A DNA stretch of 64,000 nt, from contig NZ_BJTG01000004.1 in NCBI RefSeq assembly GCF_013340205.1, positions 62,001-126,000 on the forward strand. The letters run 5' to 3'. Under the pieces are notes generated by a model. The model was not told where the DNA came from, searched no databases, and worked only from the letters and a program-made list of their open reading frames with translations. Positions 33,257 through 42,529 of the stretch are shown piece by piece. The position numbers were made by a program, and so were the translations under genes. Position 1 is the first letter of the stretch. The number at the start of each line of letters is the position of its first letter. Origin of the DNA: Anaeromyxobacter diazotrophicus. GTDB lineage: Bacteria; Myxococcota; Myxococcia; Myxococcales; Anaeromyxobacteraceae.

Positions 33257-34582
33257 ATGTCCACGCTGGGCCTCGCGGCGGCCACCTTCTTCATCGTCTC
33301 CGGCGGGCCCTACGGGCTCGAGGAGATCGTGCTCGGCTACGGCTACCCGGGCGCGCTGGCGCTCCTGGCCGTCGTGCCGCTGGTGTGGAGCCTGCCGGTG
33401 GCGCTGCTCGTCGGCGAACTCGCCGCCGCGCTGCCCGCCACCGGCGGCTACTACGCCTGGGTCCGGCGGGCGCTGGGGCCGTTCTGGGGGCTGCAGGAGG
33501 CGTGGCTGTCGATGGCGGTCGGCATCGTCGACATCGCCATCTACCCGACGCTGCTCGTCACCTACCTCGGCCGCCTCTGGCCTGCGCTCGGCGGCGACCA
33601 GCCCGGCGCGCCCGGCTGGTGGCTCGGCGTCGCGATGATCGCGCTCTGCACGGCCTGGAACGCGGCGGGCATCCGCTCGATCGGGCGCGGCTCGGCCGTG
33701 TTCGGGGCGGCCTTGTTCGCGCCGTTCGCGCTGCTCGTGGCGCTCGCGGCCTGGCGCGCTGGCACCGCGGGGCTCGGGCCCGCGCGCGCCGCCTTCGCGG
33801 CGCCGGCCGCCGCGGGGGAGGGCGGCCTCGCGGCGGGGCTCATGCTCGCCATGTGGAACCTCATGGGCTTCGACAACGCCTCCACCTTCGCCGGCGAGGT
33901 GCGGCGGCCCGAGCGCTCCTACCCGCGGGCGATGGCGACGGCGACCGCGGCCATCGCGATCTCGTACCTCGTCACGGTGGCCGCGGCCGCCGTCTCGGGG
34001 CTCACGCCGCCTGCGTGGTCGGCCGGGAGCTGGGTGGAGATCGGCGCCGGGCTGGGTGGACCGGCGCTCGCGCTGGCGATCGCGCTGGGCGGCGCCATCT
34101 CCGCGGCCGGCATGTACAACGCGCTCCTGCTCTCGTGGTCGCGCCTGCCGGTCGCGCTGGCGGAGGACGGCTGGCTCCCGGGGCGCCTGGCGGAGCGGAG
34201 CGCGCGGACCGGCGCGCCCCTCGCCGCCGTGCTCCTCGGCGGCGCGCTCTCCGCGGCGTGCGTCGGGCTCGGGATGCGGCGCCTGGTCGAGATCGACGTC
34301 CTGCTCTACGGGGCGGCCCTGCTCCTGGAGCTCGTGGCGCTGGTGGCGCTGCGCGTGCGCGAGCCGGAGCTGCCGCGGCCGTTCAAGATCCCGGGCGGCC
34401 TGCCCGGGGTGGTCGCGCTCTCGGTGTGCCCGGCAGCCCTGCTCGCGCTGGCGGCGTGGCAGGGGCGGCGCGAGCCGGGGGCGTTCGGGCTGTCGTCGCT
34501 GGCGCTCGGCGCGGTGGTCGCAGCCGTCGGGCCGGCGTGGTGGCTCGCGGCGCGCGTTCGCCGCCGCGGCCCACGGAGCTGA
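33257..34582 (+). CDS. APC-family amino-acid/polyamine permease
   Basis: A 441-residue transporter with about twelve helices. The first helix carries FFIVSGGPYGLEEIV, a variant of the GG.GLEE substrate-binding break in amino acid-polyamine-organocation permeases, and NLMGFDNASTFAGEVRRPERSYPRA is the helix 6 region with the conserved E..NP-like motif. It is closest in pattern to the plant/bacterial polyamine-amino-acid branch. The ATG at 33257 lacks a clear ribosome site; an in-frame GTG at 33224 would add eleven residues. Substrate is not predictable. Confidence 0.85.
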   Translation: MSTLGLAAATFFIVSGGPYGLEEIVLGYGYPGALALLAVVPLVWSLPVALLVGELAAALPATGGYYAWVRRALGPFWGLQEAWLSMAVGIVDIAIYPTLLVTYLGRLWPALGGDQPGAPGWWLGVAMIALCTAWNAAGIRSIGRGSAVFGAALFAPFALLVALAAWRAGTAGLGPARAAFAAPAAAGEGGLAAGLMLAMWNLMGFDNASTFAGEVRRPERSYPRAMATATAAIAISYLVTVAAAAVSGLTPPAWSAGSWVEIGAGLGGPALALAIALGGAISAAGMYNALLLSWSRLPVALAEDGWLPGRLAERSARTGAPLAAVLLGGALSAACVGLGMRRLVEIDVLLYGAALLLELVALVALRVREPELPRPFKIPGGLPGVVALSVCPAALLALAAWQGRREPGAFGLSSLALGAVVAAVGPAWWLAARVRRRGPRS

Positions 34583-34597
34583 CGGCGCCTCCCGGCG

Positions 34598-35137
34598 CTA
34601 CTCCCCCTCGCGCGCTGCCGGCGGCTCCGGCTGACCTTCGGGCGCAGGACCGCCCGAAGCGGTCCCCAGCGCGTCGAGGTCGATCTTCCCGGCCCCCACG
34701 TACTCGTCGAGGACCCGCTGGCTCGCGTGGGCGCGCTCCTCGGGGGACGGCGGCGGCTGCTGGGACTCCGGCACGTCGCGCCGGTCCCCGCGGGCCAGGA
34801 CGGGCAACCCGGGCAGGGCGCAGCTCGCGAGATCCTCGTAGCGGTCGGCGGTCACCACGCACTCGTACTGGGAGCCGTTCGCGCGGCGGCAGGCGCGCAG
34901 CGTCGCATCCTCGAGGTCGGCCGCGACCTCGCCCGCCTCCGCGCGCGCCTCGGCGTGCTCCGCGGCCGCCGGGGCGCGGTCGCCTCCCTCGCGGGTGACG
35001 GTGGCATCGAGCGCGGCCTGGTGCTGGAGCAGCGCGCGGTAGTGCGACGTGAACCGGGTGCAGTCCTTCGCGGGTGGGCCCGGGTCGGGGCTCGTCGCCC
35101 CGACGAGCGCCGCGGCGAGGAGGTAGAGCGCGGTCAT
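34598..35137 (-). CDS. Small secreted protein of unknown function
   Basis: A 179-residue protein. The ATG at 35137 starts a signal peptide (LYLLAAALVGA); the frame upstream is spurious. The mature part has four Cys residues (DCTRF, RACRR, YECVV, SCALP) and a Pro/Glu-rich C-terminus. It has no haem motif. It is divergent from the 62-haem cytochrome and shares the small, Cys-paired, secreted style of the proteins at 41831 and 42245, which flank the other end of that gene. I do not recognise a family. Confidence 0.65.
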   Translation of the reverse strand: MTALYLLAAALVGATSPDPGPPAKDCTRFTSHYRALLQHQAALDATVTREGGDRAPAAAEHAEARAEAGEVAADLEDATLRACRRANGSQYECVVTADRYEDLASCALPGLPVLARGDRRDVPESQQPPPSPEERAHASQRVLDEYVGAGKIDLDALGTASGGPAPEGQPEPPAAREGE

Positions 35138-35149
35138 GCGGAAACGGTA

Positions 35150-35169
35150 CGGACCGCTCGCGAGGTCCG
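35150..35169. promoter_or_regulatory. Possible enhancer inverted repeat upstream of the 62-haem gene
   Basis: CGGACC and GGTCCG form an inverted repeat with an 8-base spacer, 128-147 bp upstream of the sigma-54-type promoter. That is the usual distance for a binding site of an enhancer-binding activator. It lies at the start of the divergent gene, so the symmetry could be chance. Confidence 0.3.
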
Positions 35170-35296
35170 CACCGCCGCGCGCACCCCGGTCCCCGCCGGG
35201 CGCGCCCCTCCCGCGACCCGCGGGATCAAGGAAAGCCCGTGTGGGCATTGAGTTGAATTGTCGCACCCTCGGTGAGAGGGCGCCCGCTTGGCGGCC

Positions 35297-35312
35297 TGGG
35301 ACCTACCTTGCC
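35297..35312 (+). promoter_or_regulatory. Sigma-54 (-24/-12) promoter of the 62-haem cytochrome gene
   Basis: TGGGACCTACCTTGCC matches the RpoN consensus TGGCACG-N4-TTGCW with the invariant GG and GC separated by ten bases. It predicts a transcript start near 35323, 28 bases before the ATG, leaving room for the GGAGG ribosome site. Confidence 0.65.
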
Positions 35313-35350
35313 TCCAACGTGCGTTGAGTGTGCGGCAGGAGGGGGACGCG

Positions 35351-38300
35351 ATGGCTCGATCGACGGTGGGTGCGGTCGCGGCGGCGGCGGCGCTGGCCGT
35401 GCTGGCCGCCGGGTGCGGGAACAGCCGGTCGCCTCGCAAGTCCGGCTCGCCCAACGCCACCGAGACCTGCATCCGCTGCCACGGCGGCGGCGACAACCAG
35501 ACCGGCGCGCCGCCGGTGAGCGTCGCCGGCCGGCACGAGACGACGTTCCCGGGCGTGGGCGCCCACACCGCGCACGTCACCGCGGGCGCGCTCGCCGGCG
35601 CCTACGACTGCGCGCAGTGCCACCCGGACCCGCGGTCGGGCTCCCAGGTCCACCGCGACGGCAAGGTCGAGCTCGCCTTCGGCGCGCTCGCCACCGCGAG
35701 CGGGAAGCTCGCGCCCGCGCTCGACCCGACCACCCATCGCTGCAGCAACGTCTACTGCCACGGGGCCACGCTCGGCGGCGGCACCGGCACCTCGCCCGAC
35801 TGGACCCAGGTCGGCCAGGGCGAGGCGGCCTGCGGGACCTGCCACGGCGTCCCGCCGCCCGCGCCGCACCCCGCGGTTCCGGAGGGCGTCGCCGGGTGCC
35901 AGGCCTGCCACGCCACCACCGTGGACGCGTCCGGCGCGATCCTCTCGCCGGACGCGGGGGGGCAGCACGTGAACGGGCAGGTGGACTTCGGCCACCCGGC
36001 GGCGTTCACGGATCCGGCGAGCAGCGGGTTCCACGCGCTCAGCGCCGACCGCGGCCTCGCCACCTGCCAGGCGTGCCACGGGGCGGCGCTCGACGGCGGG
36101 ATCGCCGCCGTCGCCTGCGCGAGCTGCCACGGCGCGAGCTGGCGGACGAGCTGCACCATGTGCCACGGCGGCGGCGACAACGCCACCGGCGCGCCGCCCA
36201 AGGCGCTCTGGGGCTACGCCGGCGATCCGCGGCGGGGCGGCGGCGCAGCCGACCTCCTGCGGGTCGGCGCGCACACCGCCCACCTGGCGGGCAGCGCGGC
36301 GGCCCCGCCGTTCGACTGCGGCGTCTGCCACGTGAAGCCGGCCGACGCGCTCTCGCCCGGGCACGTGGACGCGGTCGCCGCGGGCGCGACCCCGCGCGCC
36401 ACCGTCGCCTTCGTGGGCATCGCCGCCCAGGGCACGGTGCCGGTCTGGGACCGGGCGACCGGGACCTGCAGCGGGACCTACTGCCACGGCGGCACGCTCG
36501 CCGGAGGCACCCGCACCTCGCCCGCCTGGGCCGGCGTCTCCGGCCAGGCGGAGTGCGGCACCTGTCACGGCCTGCCGCCGCCGGCGCCGCACCCGACCGT
36601 GCGCGCCAGCGGCACGGTGGCGTGCAACGGCTGCCACGCGCTGACCGTCGACGCCTCGGGCCAGCTCATCCCGCCCGCCGCCGGCGGCAAGCACCTCGAC
36701 GGCCAGGTCGAGGCGACGAGCCCGCACGAGGCGTCCTGGATGGATCGCGCGAGCTCCAACTTCCACGCCTTCACGGCCGACCGCGACGTCGCCTCGTGCA
36801 CCGCCTGCCACGGGACGGGCCTCGAGGGCGGCGTCGGCCCGCCCTGCGCCGACTGCCACCGCGCCGGCGGCAGCGCGCCCGACTTCGCCGGCTGCACCGG
36901 CTGTCACGGCGGCGTCGACAGCGCCACCGGGGCGCCGCCCCGCGCCATCTGGGGCAGCGACGCCGACCCGGCGCGCGGCGGCGGGTCTCCCGCCGAGCGC
37001 GCCACCCGCGTCGGCGCGCACACCGTCCACGTGGCGGGCAGCGCCCTCGCGCCCGCCTTCGACTGCGGCGCCTGCCACCTGACGCCCTCCGGCATCCTCT
37101 CGACGGGCCACCTGGACGGCCCGACCGCCACCCTCGCGTTCGGCGCGCTCGCCACGACCGGCGGCGCGAAGCCGGGCTGGGACCGCGCGGGCGCGCGCTG
37201 CGCCGGCACCTACTGCCACGGCGCGACGCTCTCCGGCGGCACGAACACCTCGCCCACCTGGAGCCGCCTCGACGGCACGCAGGCCGCCTGCGGCACCTGC
37301 CACGGCCTGCCGCCGCTCGCGCCGCACCCGGCGGTCGCGGGCGGCGCGCCCGCCTGCCACGGCTGTCACGCGCAGACGGTGGACGCGGCCGGCGCCGTCA
37401 TCCCGCCGTCCGCCGGGGGCAAGCACCTCGACGGCCTGCCCGAGGGCGGGCACCCGGGGAGCTGGATGGACCAGGCGAGCCCCGACTTCCACGCCTTCCA
37501 CGCCAACGCCGGCCTCGCCACCTGCCAGGGCTGCCACGGCGCCCGGCTCGATGGCGGCCTCGCCGGCGTCGCCTGCGCCACCTGCCACGGCGCGAGCTGG
37601 GCGACCACCTGCACCATGTGCCACGGCGGGCGGGACAACACGACCGGCGCGCCGCCCGACTCGATCTGGGGCACCGGCGTCCCGAACCGCGGCGGCGGCA
37701 CGCTCGACCCGATCCGCGTCGGCGCGCACACCATCCACGTCACCGGCGGCGCCGTCGCGCCTCCCTTCGACTGCGGCGTCTGCCACCTGAAGCCGGCCGA
37801 CGCCTTCGCGGCCGGCCACCTCGACGGCCCGACCGCCACCGTCACCTTCGGCGGCCTGGCGGTGCAGGGGGTGGGGCAGGGCGTGAGCTGGGATCGCGGC
37901 AGCGCCACCTGCTCCAGCACCTACTGCCACGGCGCCTTCCCGGGCGGGAACGCCTCGAACGCGCCGGTGTGGACCGGCGGGGCGGCGCAGGGGGCGTGCG
38001 GCACCTGCCACGGCCTGCCTCCCGCGGCGCCGCACCCGGCGATCACCGGCGGCCTCACCTCCTGCAACCCGTGCCACCCGGCCACCATCGACGCGAAGGG
38101 GGTCCTCGTGCCGCCGGCGAGCGGCGGCAAGCACCTCGACGGCTTCGTCGAGTTCACGGGTGGTCACGACGCCTCGTGGATGGACCAGGGGAGCAGCGGG
38201 TTCCACGCCTTCAGTGCCGACCGCGGCCTCTCCTCCTGCCAGTTCTGCCACGGCGCGAACCTCGACGGCATCGGCGGCTCGACCAGCGTCGGCTGCCGCG

Positions 38301-41300
38301 ACTGCCACGGCGCCACCTGGCGCACGAGCTGCACGATGTGCCACGGCGGCACGGACAACCTGACCGGCGCGCCGCCCAGGGCGACCTGGGGCCAGGCCGC
38401 CGACCTCGTCCGCGTCGGCGCGCACACGCCGCACGTCACCGGCGGCGCCCTCGCGCCCCCCTTCGACTGCGGGGTCTGCCACGTGAAGCCGGCCGACGCG
38501 CTCTCGCCCGGCCACATCGACGGCGCCACCGCGGCCGTCGTCTTCAGCGGCCTCGCCGCGCAGGGCACAGCGCCGGCGTGGGCGCGCTCGCCGGGGACCT
38601 GCGCCAGCACCTACTGCCACGGCGGGACGCTCACGGGCGGCTCGGTGCCCGCGCCGGTGTGGACGGCCGGCCCGAGCCAGGCCGCGTGCGGCGCCTGCCA
38701 CGGGGTGCCCCCGCCGCCGCCGCACCCGGCGGTGAGCGGCGGCACGCCCGGCTGCAACCCCTGCCACGGCGCCACGGTCGACGCGGCCGGCGCCGTGATC
38801 GCCCCGGCGGCGGGCGGGAAGCACCTCGACGGCCTGGTGCAGGCGACCGGCCACGGCGCCGACTGGATGATCACCTCGAGCCCGGGCTTCCACGCCTTCA
38901 GCGCGGACCGCGGCCTCGCCGATTGCCAGGCCTGCCACGGCGCCGCGCTCGACGGCGGCCTCGCGGGCGTCGCCTGCGCGAGCTGCCACGGCGCCGCCTG
39001 GCAGACGACCTGCACCATGTGCCACGGCGGCGCGGACAACGCGACCGGCGCGCCTCCCAAGGCGATCTGGGGCTACGCGGCCGACGCGGTCCGGACCGGC
39101 GCGCACACCGCGCACGTCACCGGCAGCGAGCTCGCCCCGCCGTTCGACTGCGCGCTCTGCCACGTGAAGCCGGCCGCCGCGCTCGACGCCGGCCACATCG
39201 ACGCCGTCGCGGCGGGCGGCACGCCGCTCGCGACCGTGGCGTTCTCCGGCCTGGCCGCGCTGGGCACCGCCCCGAGCTGGACCCGCGCCGGCGCCACCTG
39301 CACCACCTACTGCCACGGCGCGACGCTCCAGGGCGGCTCGGTCCCGGCCCCCGTCTGGACCAGCGTCGGCACCGGCCAGGCGGCGTGCGGCGCCTGCCAC
39401 GGGATCCCGCCGCCCTCGCCGCACCCGGCGGTCACCGGCGGCACGTCGGCGTGCAACCCCTGCCACGGCGCCACCGTGGACGCGGCCGGCCACGTCATCC
39501 CGCCCTCCGCGGGCGGCAAGCACCTCGACGGCGCCGTCCAGGCCACCGGCCACGGCGCCGACTGGATGAACGCGGCCAGCCCCGGCTTCCACGCCGTGAG
39601 CGCGAACGCGGGCCTCGCCGCGTGCACGTCCTGCCACGGCGCGGCGCTCGAGGGCGGCACGGTGAACGTCGCCTGCGCCAGCTGCCACAAGGCGGGCGGG
39701 ACGGCGGCCGACTTCGCCACCTGCACCGCCTGCCACGGCGGGGCCGACAACGCGACCGGCGCGCCGCCCAAGGCCACCTGGGGCCACGCCGGCGATCCGG
39801 GGCGCGGCGGCGGCGCGCTCGACGCCGTCCGCGTCGGCGCCCACACCGTCCACCTCGCCGGCAGCGCGATCGCGCCCGCGTTCGGCTGCGACGCGTGCCA
39901 CGTGAAGCCGGCGACGCTCCTCGCCGCCGGCCACGTCGACCAGCCCACCGCCACCGTGACCTTCGGCGCCCTCGCCGTCGCCCAGGGCGCGGTGCCCGTC
40001 TGGACGCGCTCCTCCGCGACCTGCGCCAGCACCTACTGCCACGGCGGCTTCCACAACGGCGCCACCGGCAACGCGCCGGTCTGGACCGGCGGCCCGGCGC
40101 AGGCGGCCTGCGGCACCTGCCACGGCACCCCGCCGCCCTCGCCGCACCCGGCCGTCTCGGGCGGCCTGCCCGCCTGCCGGACCTGCCACCCGGACACGAT
40201 CGACGCCACCGGCGCCATCATCGCGCCCTCCGCTGGCGGCAAGCACCTCGACGGCGTCCTCCAGGTGACCGGCCACGGGGTCGACTGGATGAACCAGGCG
40301 AGCACCGGCTTCCACGCCTACTCCGCGAACCAGGGGCTCGCGAGCTGCCAGGGTTGCCACGGCGCCGCGCTCGACGGCGGCAGCGTGGGCGTCGCCTGCG
40401 CCCAGTGCCACGGCGCGGCGTGGAGGACGAGCTGCACCATGTGCCACGGCGGCGCGGCCAACGCGACCGGCGCCCCGCCCGGCGCGACCTGGGGCCACGG
40501 CGATCCGGCCCGCGGCGGCGGCACGCCCGATCCGATCCGCGTGGGGGCGCACACGACCCACGTCGCGAAGAGCCCGATCGCGCCGACGTTCGACTGCGCG
40601 GTCTGCCACGTCACGCCCTCGGACGCGCTCGCGGCCGGCCACGTCGACCAGCCCACCGCCACCGTGACCTTCGCCGGCCTCGCGGCGGCGCAGGGAGCGG
40701 TCACGAGCTGGACCCGCGCCGGCAGCACGTGCAGCACCTACTGCCACGGCGCCACGCTCGCCGGCGGCACGAACCCCAAGCCCGACTGGACGAAGGTGGG
40801 CCAGGGCCAGGCGGCCTGCGGCACCTGCCACGGCCTCCCGCCGCCCGCGCCGCACCCGAGCGTCGGATCGGCGCTGACCGGCTGCAACCCGTGCCACGGC
40901 CAGACGGTGGACGCGGCGGGCGCGATCATCGATCCCGCGGCCGGCGGGAAGCACCTCGACGGCCAGGTGGAGGCGACCGGCGGCCACGACGCCGCCTGGA
41001 TGGACCCGGCGAGCGCGACGTTCCACGCCTTCAGCGCCGACAAGGGGCTCTCGGCCTGCCAGCCTTGCCACGGGCCGAACCTCGACGGCGCCGGCGGCTC
41101 GACCAGCGTCAGCTGCTACGGCTGCCACCGCCCGGGCGGCGCGGGGCGCGACTTCGCCTCCTGCACCGGCTGCCACGGCGGCGCCGACAACGCGACCGGC
41201 GCGCCGCCCGGCGCGACCTGGGGCCACGGCGATCCGGCGCGCGGCGGCGGGACGCCCGACCCGGTCCGCGTCGGCGCCCACACCGCGCACGTCGGCGGCG

Positions 41301-41806
41301 GGAACCTCGCGGCGGCCTTCGACTGCGCGGTCTGCCACGTGAAGCCGGCGAGCCTGCTGTCGGCGGGCCACGTCGACCAGCCCACCGCCACCGTGACCTT
41401 CGGCGGCCTGGCCACGCTGGGCACGACGCCCGCCTGGACGCGCTCCGGCGCGACCTGCGCCAGCACGTACTGCCACGGCGGGTACCAGGGGACGTACTCC
41501 TACATCCAGTGGGACTTCTCGCTCGACCAGGGGGTCACCGTCACGGTGCCCTACGCTGGCAAGAACGCGACGCCCACCTGGACGGCCGGCCCGATGGCCT
41601 GCGACTCCTGCCACGGCAACCCGCCGCGCACCGGGTACTGGCACAGCGGGAATCACGGCGGCGGCAACCAGTGCGAGCTCTGCCACACCGACGCGGCCGG
41701 CACCGCGGCGGGGGTGGGGACGGCGATCACCGACCTCGCGCAGCACGTGAACGGGATCGTGGACGTGAGCCCGCGGTGGGGCTCGAGCTGCTTCGGGTGC
41801 CACTAG
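35351..41806 (+). CDS. Giant lipoprotein cytochrome c with 62 haem motifs
   Basis: A 2151-residue lipoprotein (lipobox LAAGC near residue 21, GGAGG ribosome site). I count 53 CxxCH, seven CxxxxCH and two CxxxCH motifs. Residues 40 to about 1937 are eight repeats of 227-247 residues with seven haems each, starting at bases 35468, 36152, 36893, 37610, 38330, 39011, 39722 and 40433; a ninth partial repeat with three haems starts at 41162. A repeat reads: CTMCHGG..N.TGAPP, VGAHTAHV, FDC.VCHVKP, GH.D, TYCHG, CGTCHG.PPP.PHP, CNPCH, GGKHLDG, W..S..FHAFSA, CQ.CHGA.LDGG, C..CHG. A 100-residue three-haem cap ends exactly in CFGCH. It is likely exported to the outer surface and could span a long distance or store electrons. 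Long reverse frames are shadows. Confidence 0.93.
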   Translation: MARSTVGAVAAAAALAVLAAGCGNSRSPRKSGSPNATETCIRCHGGGDNQTGAPPVSVAGRHETTFPGVGAHTAHVTAGALAGAYDCAQCHPDPRSGSQVHRDGKVELAFGALATASGKLAPALDPTTHRCSNVYCHGATLGGGTGTSPDWTQVGQGEAACGTCHGVPPPAPHPAVPEGVAGCQACHATTVDASGAILSPDAGGQHVNGQVDFGHPAAFTDPASSGFHALSADRGLATCQACHGAALDGGIAAVACASCHGASWRTSCTMCHGGGDNATGAPPKALWGYAGDPRRGGGAADLLRVGAHTAHLAGSAAAPPFDCGVCHVKPADALSPGHVDAVAAGATPRATVAFVGIAAQGTVPVWDRATGTCSGTYCHGGTLAGGTRTSPAWAGVSGQAECGTCHGLPPPAPHPTVRASGTVACNGCHALTVDASGQLIPPAAGGKHLDGQVEATSPHEASWMDRASSNFHAFTADRDVASCTACHGTGLEGGVGPPCADCHRAGGSAPDFAGCTGCHGGVDSATGAPPRAIWGSDADPARGGGSPAERATRVGAHTVHVAGSALAPAFDCGACHLTPSGILSTGHLDGPTATLAFGALATTGGAKPGWDRAGARCAGTYCHGATLSGGTNTSPTWSRLDGTQAACGTCHGLPPLAPHPAVAGGAPACHGCHAQTVDAAGAVIPPSAGGKHLDGLPEGGHPGSWMDQASPDFHAFHANAGLATCQGCHGARLDGGLAGVACATCHGASWATTCTMCHGGRDNTTGAPPDSIWGTGVPNRGGGTLDPIRVGAHTIHVTGGAVAPPFDCGVCHLKPADAFAAGHLDGPTATVTFGGLAVQGVGQGVSWDRGSATCSSTYCHGAFPGGNASNAPVWTGGAAQGACGTCHGLPPAAPHPAITGGLTSCNPCHPATIDAKGVLVPPASGGKHLDGFVEFTGGHDASWMDQGSSGFHAFSADRGLSSCQFCHGANLDGIGGSTSVGCRDCHGATWRTSCTMCHGGTDNLTGAPPRATWGQAADLVRVGAHTPHVTGGALAPPFDCGVCHVKPADALSPGHIDGATAAVVFSGLAAQGTAPAWARSPGTCASTYCHGGTLTGGSVPAPVWTAGPSQAACGACHGVPPPPPHPAVSGGTPGCNPCHGATVDAAGAVIAPAAGGKHLDGLVQATGHGADWMITSSPGFHAFSADRGLADCQACHGAALDGGLAGVACASCHGAAWQTTCTMCHGGADNATGAPPKAIWGYAADAVRTGAHTAHVTGSELAPPFDCALCHVKPAAALDAGHIDAVAAGGTPLATVAFSGLAALGTAPSWTRAGATCTTYCHGATLQGGSVPAPVWTSVGTGQAACGACHGIPPPSPHPAVTGGTSACNPCHGATVDAAGHVIPPSAGGKHLDGAVQATGHGADWMNAASPGFHAVSANAGLAACTSCHGAALEGGTVNVACASCHKAGGTAADFATCTACHGGADNATGAPPKATWGHAGDPGRGGGALDAVRVGAHTVHLAGSAIAPAFGCDACHVKPATLLAAGHVDQPTATVTFGALAVAQGAVPVWTRSSATCASTYCHGGFHNGATGNAPVWTGGPAQAACGTCHGTPPPSPHPAVSGGLPACRTCHPDTIDATGAIIAPSAGGKHLDGVLQVTGHGVDWMNQASTGFHAYSANQGLASCQGCHGAALDGGSVGVACAQCHGAAWRTSCTMCHGGAANATGAPPGATWGHGDPARGGGTPDPIRVGAHTTHVAKSPIAPTFDCAVCHVTPSDALAAGHVDQPTATVTFAGLAAAQGAVTSWTRAGSTCSTYCHGATLAGGTNPKPDWTKVGQGQAACGTCHGLPPPAPHPSVGSALTGCNPCHGQTVDAAGAIIDPAAGGKHLDGQVEATGGHDAAWMDPASATFHAFSADKGLSACQPCHGPNLDGAGGSTSVSCYGCHRPGGAGRDFASCTGCHGGADNATGAPPGATWGHGDPARGGGTPDPVRVGAHTAHVGGGNLAAAFDCAVCHVKPASLLSAGHVDQPTATVTFGGLATLGTTPAWTRSGATCASTYCHGGYQGTYSYIQWDFSLDQGVTVTVPYAGKNATPTWTAGPMACDSCHGNPPRTGYWHSGNHGGGNQCELCHTDAAGTAAGVGTAITDLAQHVNGIVDVSPRWGSSCFGCH
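35468..41161 (+). repeat. Eight tandem heptahaem-coding repeats, 681-741 bp each
   Basis: Period boundaries at the first Cys of each repeat are 35468, 36152, 36893, 37610, 38330, 39011, 39722, 40433 and 41162, giving lengths 684, 741, 717, 720, 681, 711, 711 and 729 bp. Spacing keeps the reading frame. Repeats 7 and 8, with partial repeat 9, are more alike at DNA level than the others. Confidence 0.9.
39929..39965 (+). repeat. 37-base identical segment shared by repeats 7, 8 and 9
   Basis: The same 37 bases, starting GGCCACGTCGACCAG and ending GTGACCTTCG, occur here, at 40637-40673 and at 41366-41402. Identity at synonymous positions shows recent duplication or gene conversion rather than protein-level selection. 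Confidence 0.85.
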
Positions 41807-41830
41807 CGCGCCGGGGCGGCGCCCGCGGGG

Positions 41831-42163
41831 TCACTCGCAGGGCGCCGCGCCGGGGCTGCGCTTGCCCTCCCGGAGCCGCTGGGCTTCGGCGTCGCACTTC
41901 TCCGCGGGCGCGCAGGCCTGGCACGCGTCCATGAACTTCTTCTCGGACTCCTTGAGGAGGTTCACGTACTCGGGGTCTGCCGCCTTGGTCCCGGCCTCGC
42001 AGCGGCCGGGGGGCGCGCAGAGGTCGAGCGCCGTCCGGAAGGCGCGCTTGGCGCGGAGCACGGCGGCTCCCGAGGAGGCGGTGGGAGCGGGGCGAGCAGG
42101 GGCGCCGCCGCGCGGGGGCGCCGTGGCGACGAGCGCGAGCAGGAGCACCGTCGTCGAGGTCAT
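41831..42163 (-). CDS. Small secreted Cys-rich protein
   Basis: A 110-residue protein with a signal peptide (TVLLLALVATAPP) and a GGAGG ribosome site before the ATG at 42163. The mature part has five Cys residues in spaced pairs (LCAPPGRC, ACQACAPAEKC) and a final Cys (PCE), and is mostly helical and charged. CQACA is not a haem motif, since the final His is missing. It is convergent with the 62-haem gene, 24 bp from its stop. No family is recognised. Confidence 0.65.
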   Translation of the reverse strand: MTSTTVLLLALVATAPPRGGAPARPAPTASSGAAVLRAKRAFRTALDLCAPPGRCEAGTKAADPEYVNLLKESEKKFMDACQACAPAEKCDAEAQRLREGKRSPGAAPCE

Positions 42164-42244
42164 CGCGAGGTATCCTCCAGTTGCAGGGCGGAGATTGAAT
42201 AGTACAACGATCCGGCCTGTCCCTCGACCACCGTGGAGGCCCCC

Positions 42245-42529
42245 GTGACCTGGAAGCTCCCTGCCGTCCTGGCCCTCGCACTGGGATCCGCCTCGACCGC
42301 GTGTACGCGCGCCCAGGCCTTCGAGAGCTTCACCCTGGAGGATTCGGACAAGCTCATCGCCGAGGCGCCCGGGTGCAACGCCGAGTGTCAGGCCGCCGGC
42401 CCGCACCGGCGGATCTGCACCCTGAAGGACGACGCTTGCCGCGCCATCTGCCAGACGGTCCCAGAGTGCAAGCTGGAGGGCACGACGCGCCTGCTCCAGG
42501 TCTGCGCGGTCGTGCGCTCCAACCGCTGA
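42245..42529 (+). CDS. Small secreted Cys-containing protein
   Basis: A 94-residue protein. The frame is open from a GTG at 42233, but GGAGG at 42235-42239 is placed five bases before the GTG at 42245, which therefore is the better start. It has a signal peptide (WKLPAVLALALGSAS) and six Cys residues in the mature part (APGCNAECQ, RICTL, DACRAICQ and so on). It is divergent from the similar protein at 41831-42163, with about 80 bp between them. Unknown family; a redox-active or metal-binding role would be a guess. Confidence 0.6.
   Translation: MTWKLPAVLALALGSASTACTRAQAFESFTLEDSDKLIAEAPGCNAECQAAGPHRRICTLKDDACRAICQTVPECKLEGTTRLLQVCAVVRSNR

Noticed and set aside
35468-41161. CRISPR-like or satellite repeat array
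   Set aside because: The repeats are 700 bp, in frame and encode haem motifs; no short spacer-repeat pattern exists.
35303-41803. Unbroken 2166-codon frame antisense to the giant cytochrome gene
   Set aside because: It mirrors the GC-biased codons of the real gene, has only low-complexity Ala/Arg/Gly/Val content, and no signal, domain or ribosome site.
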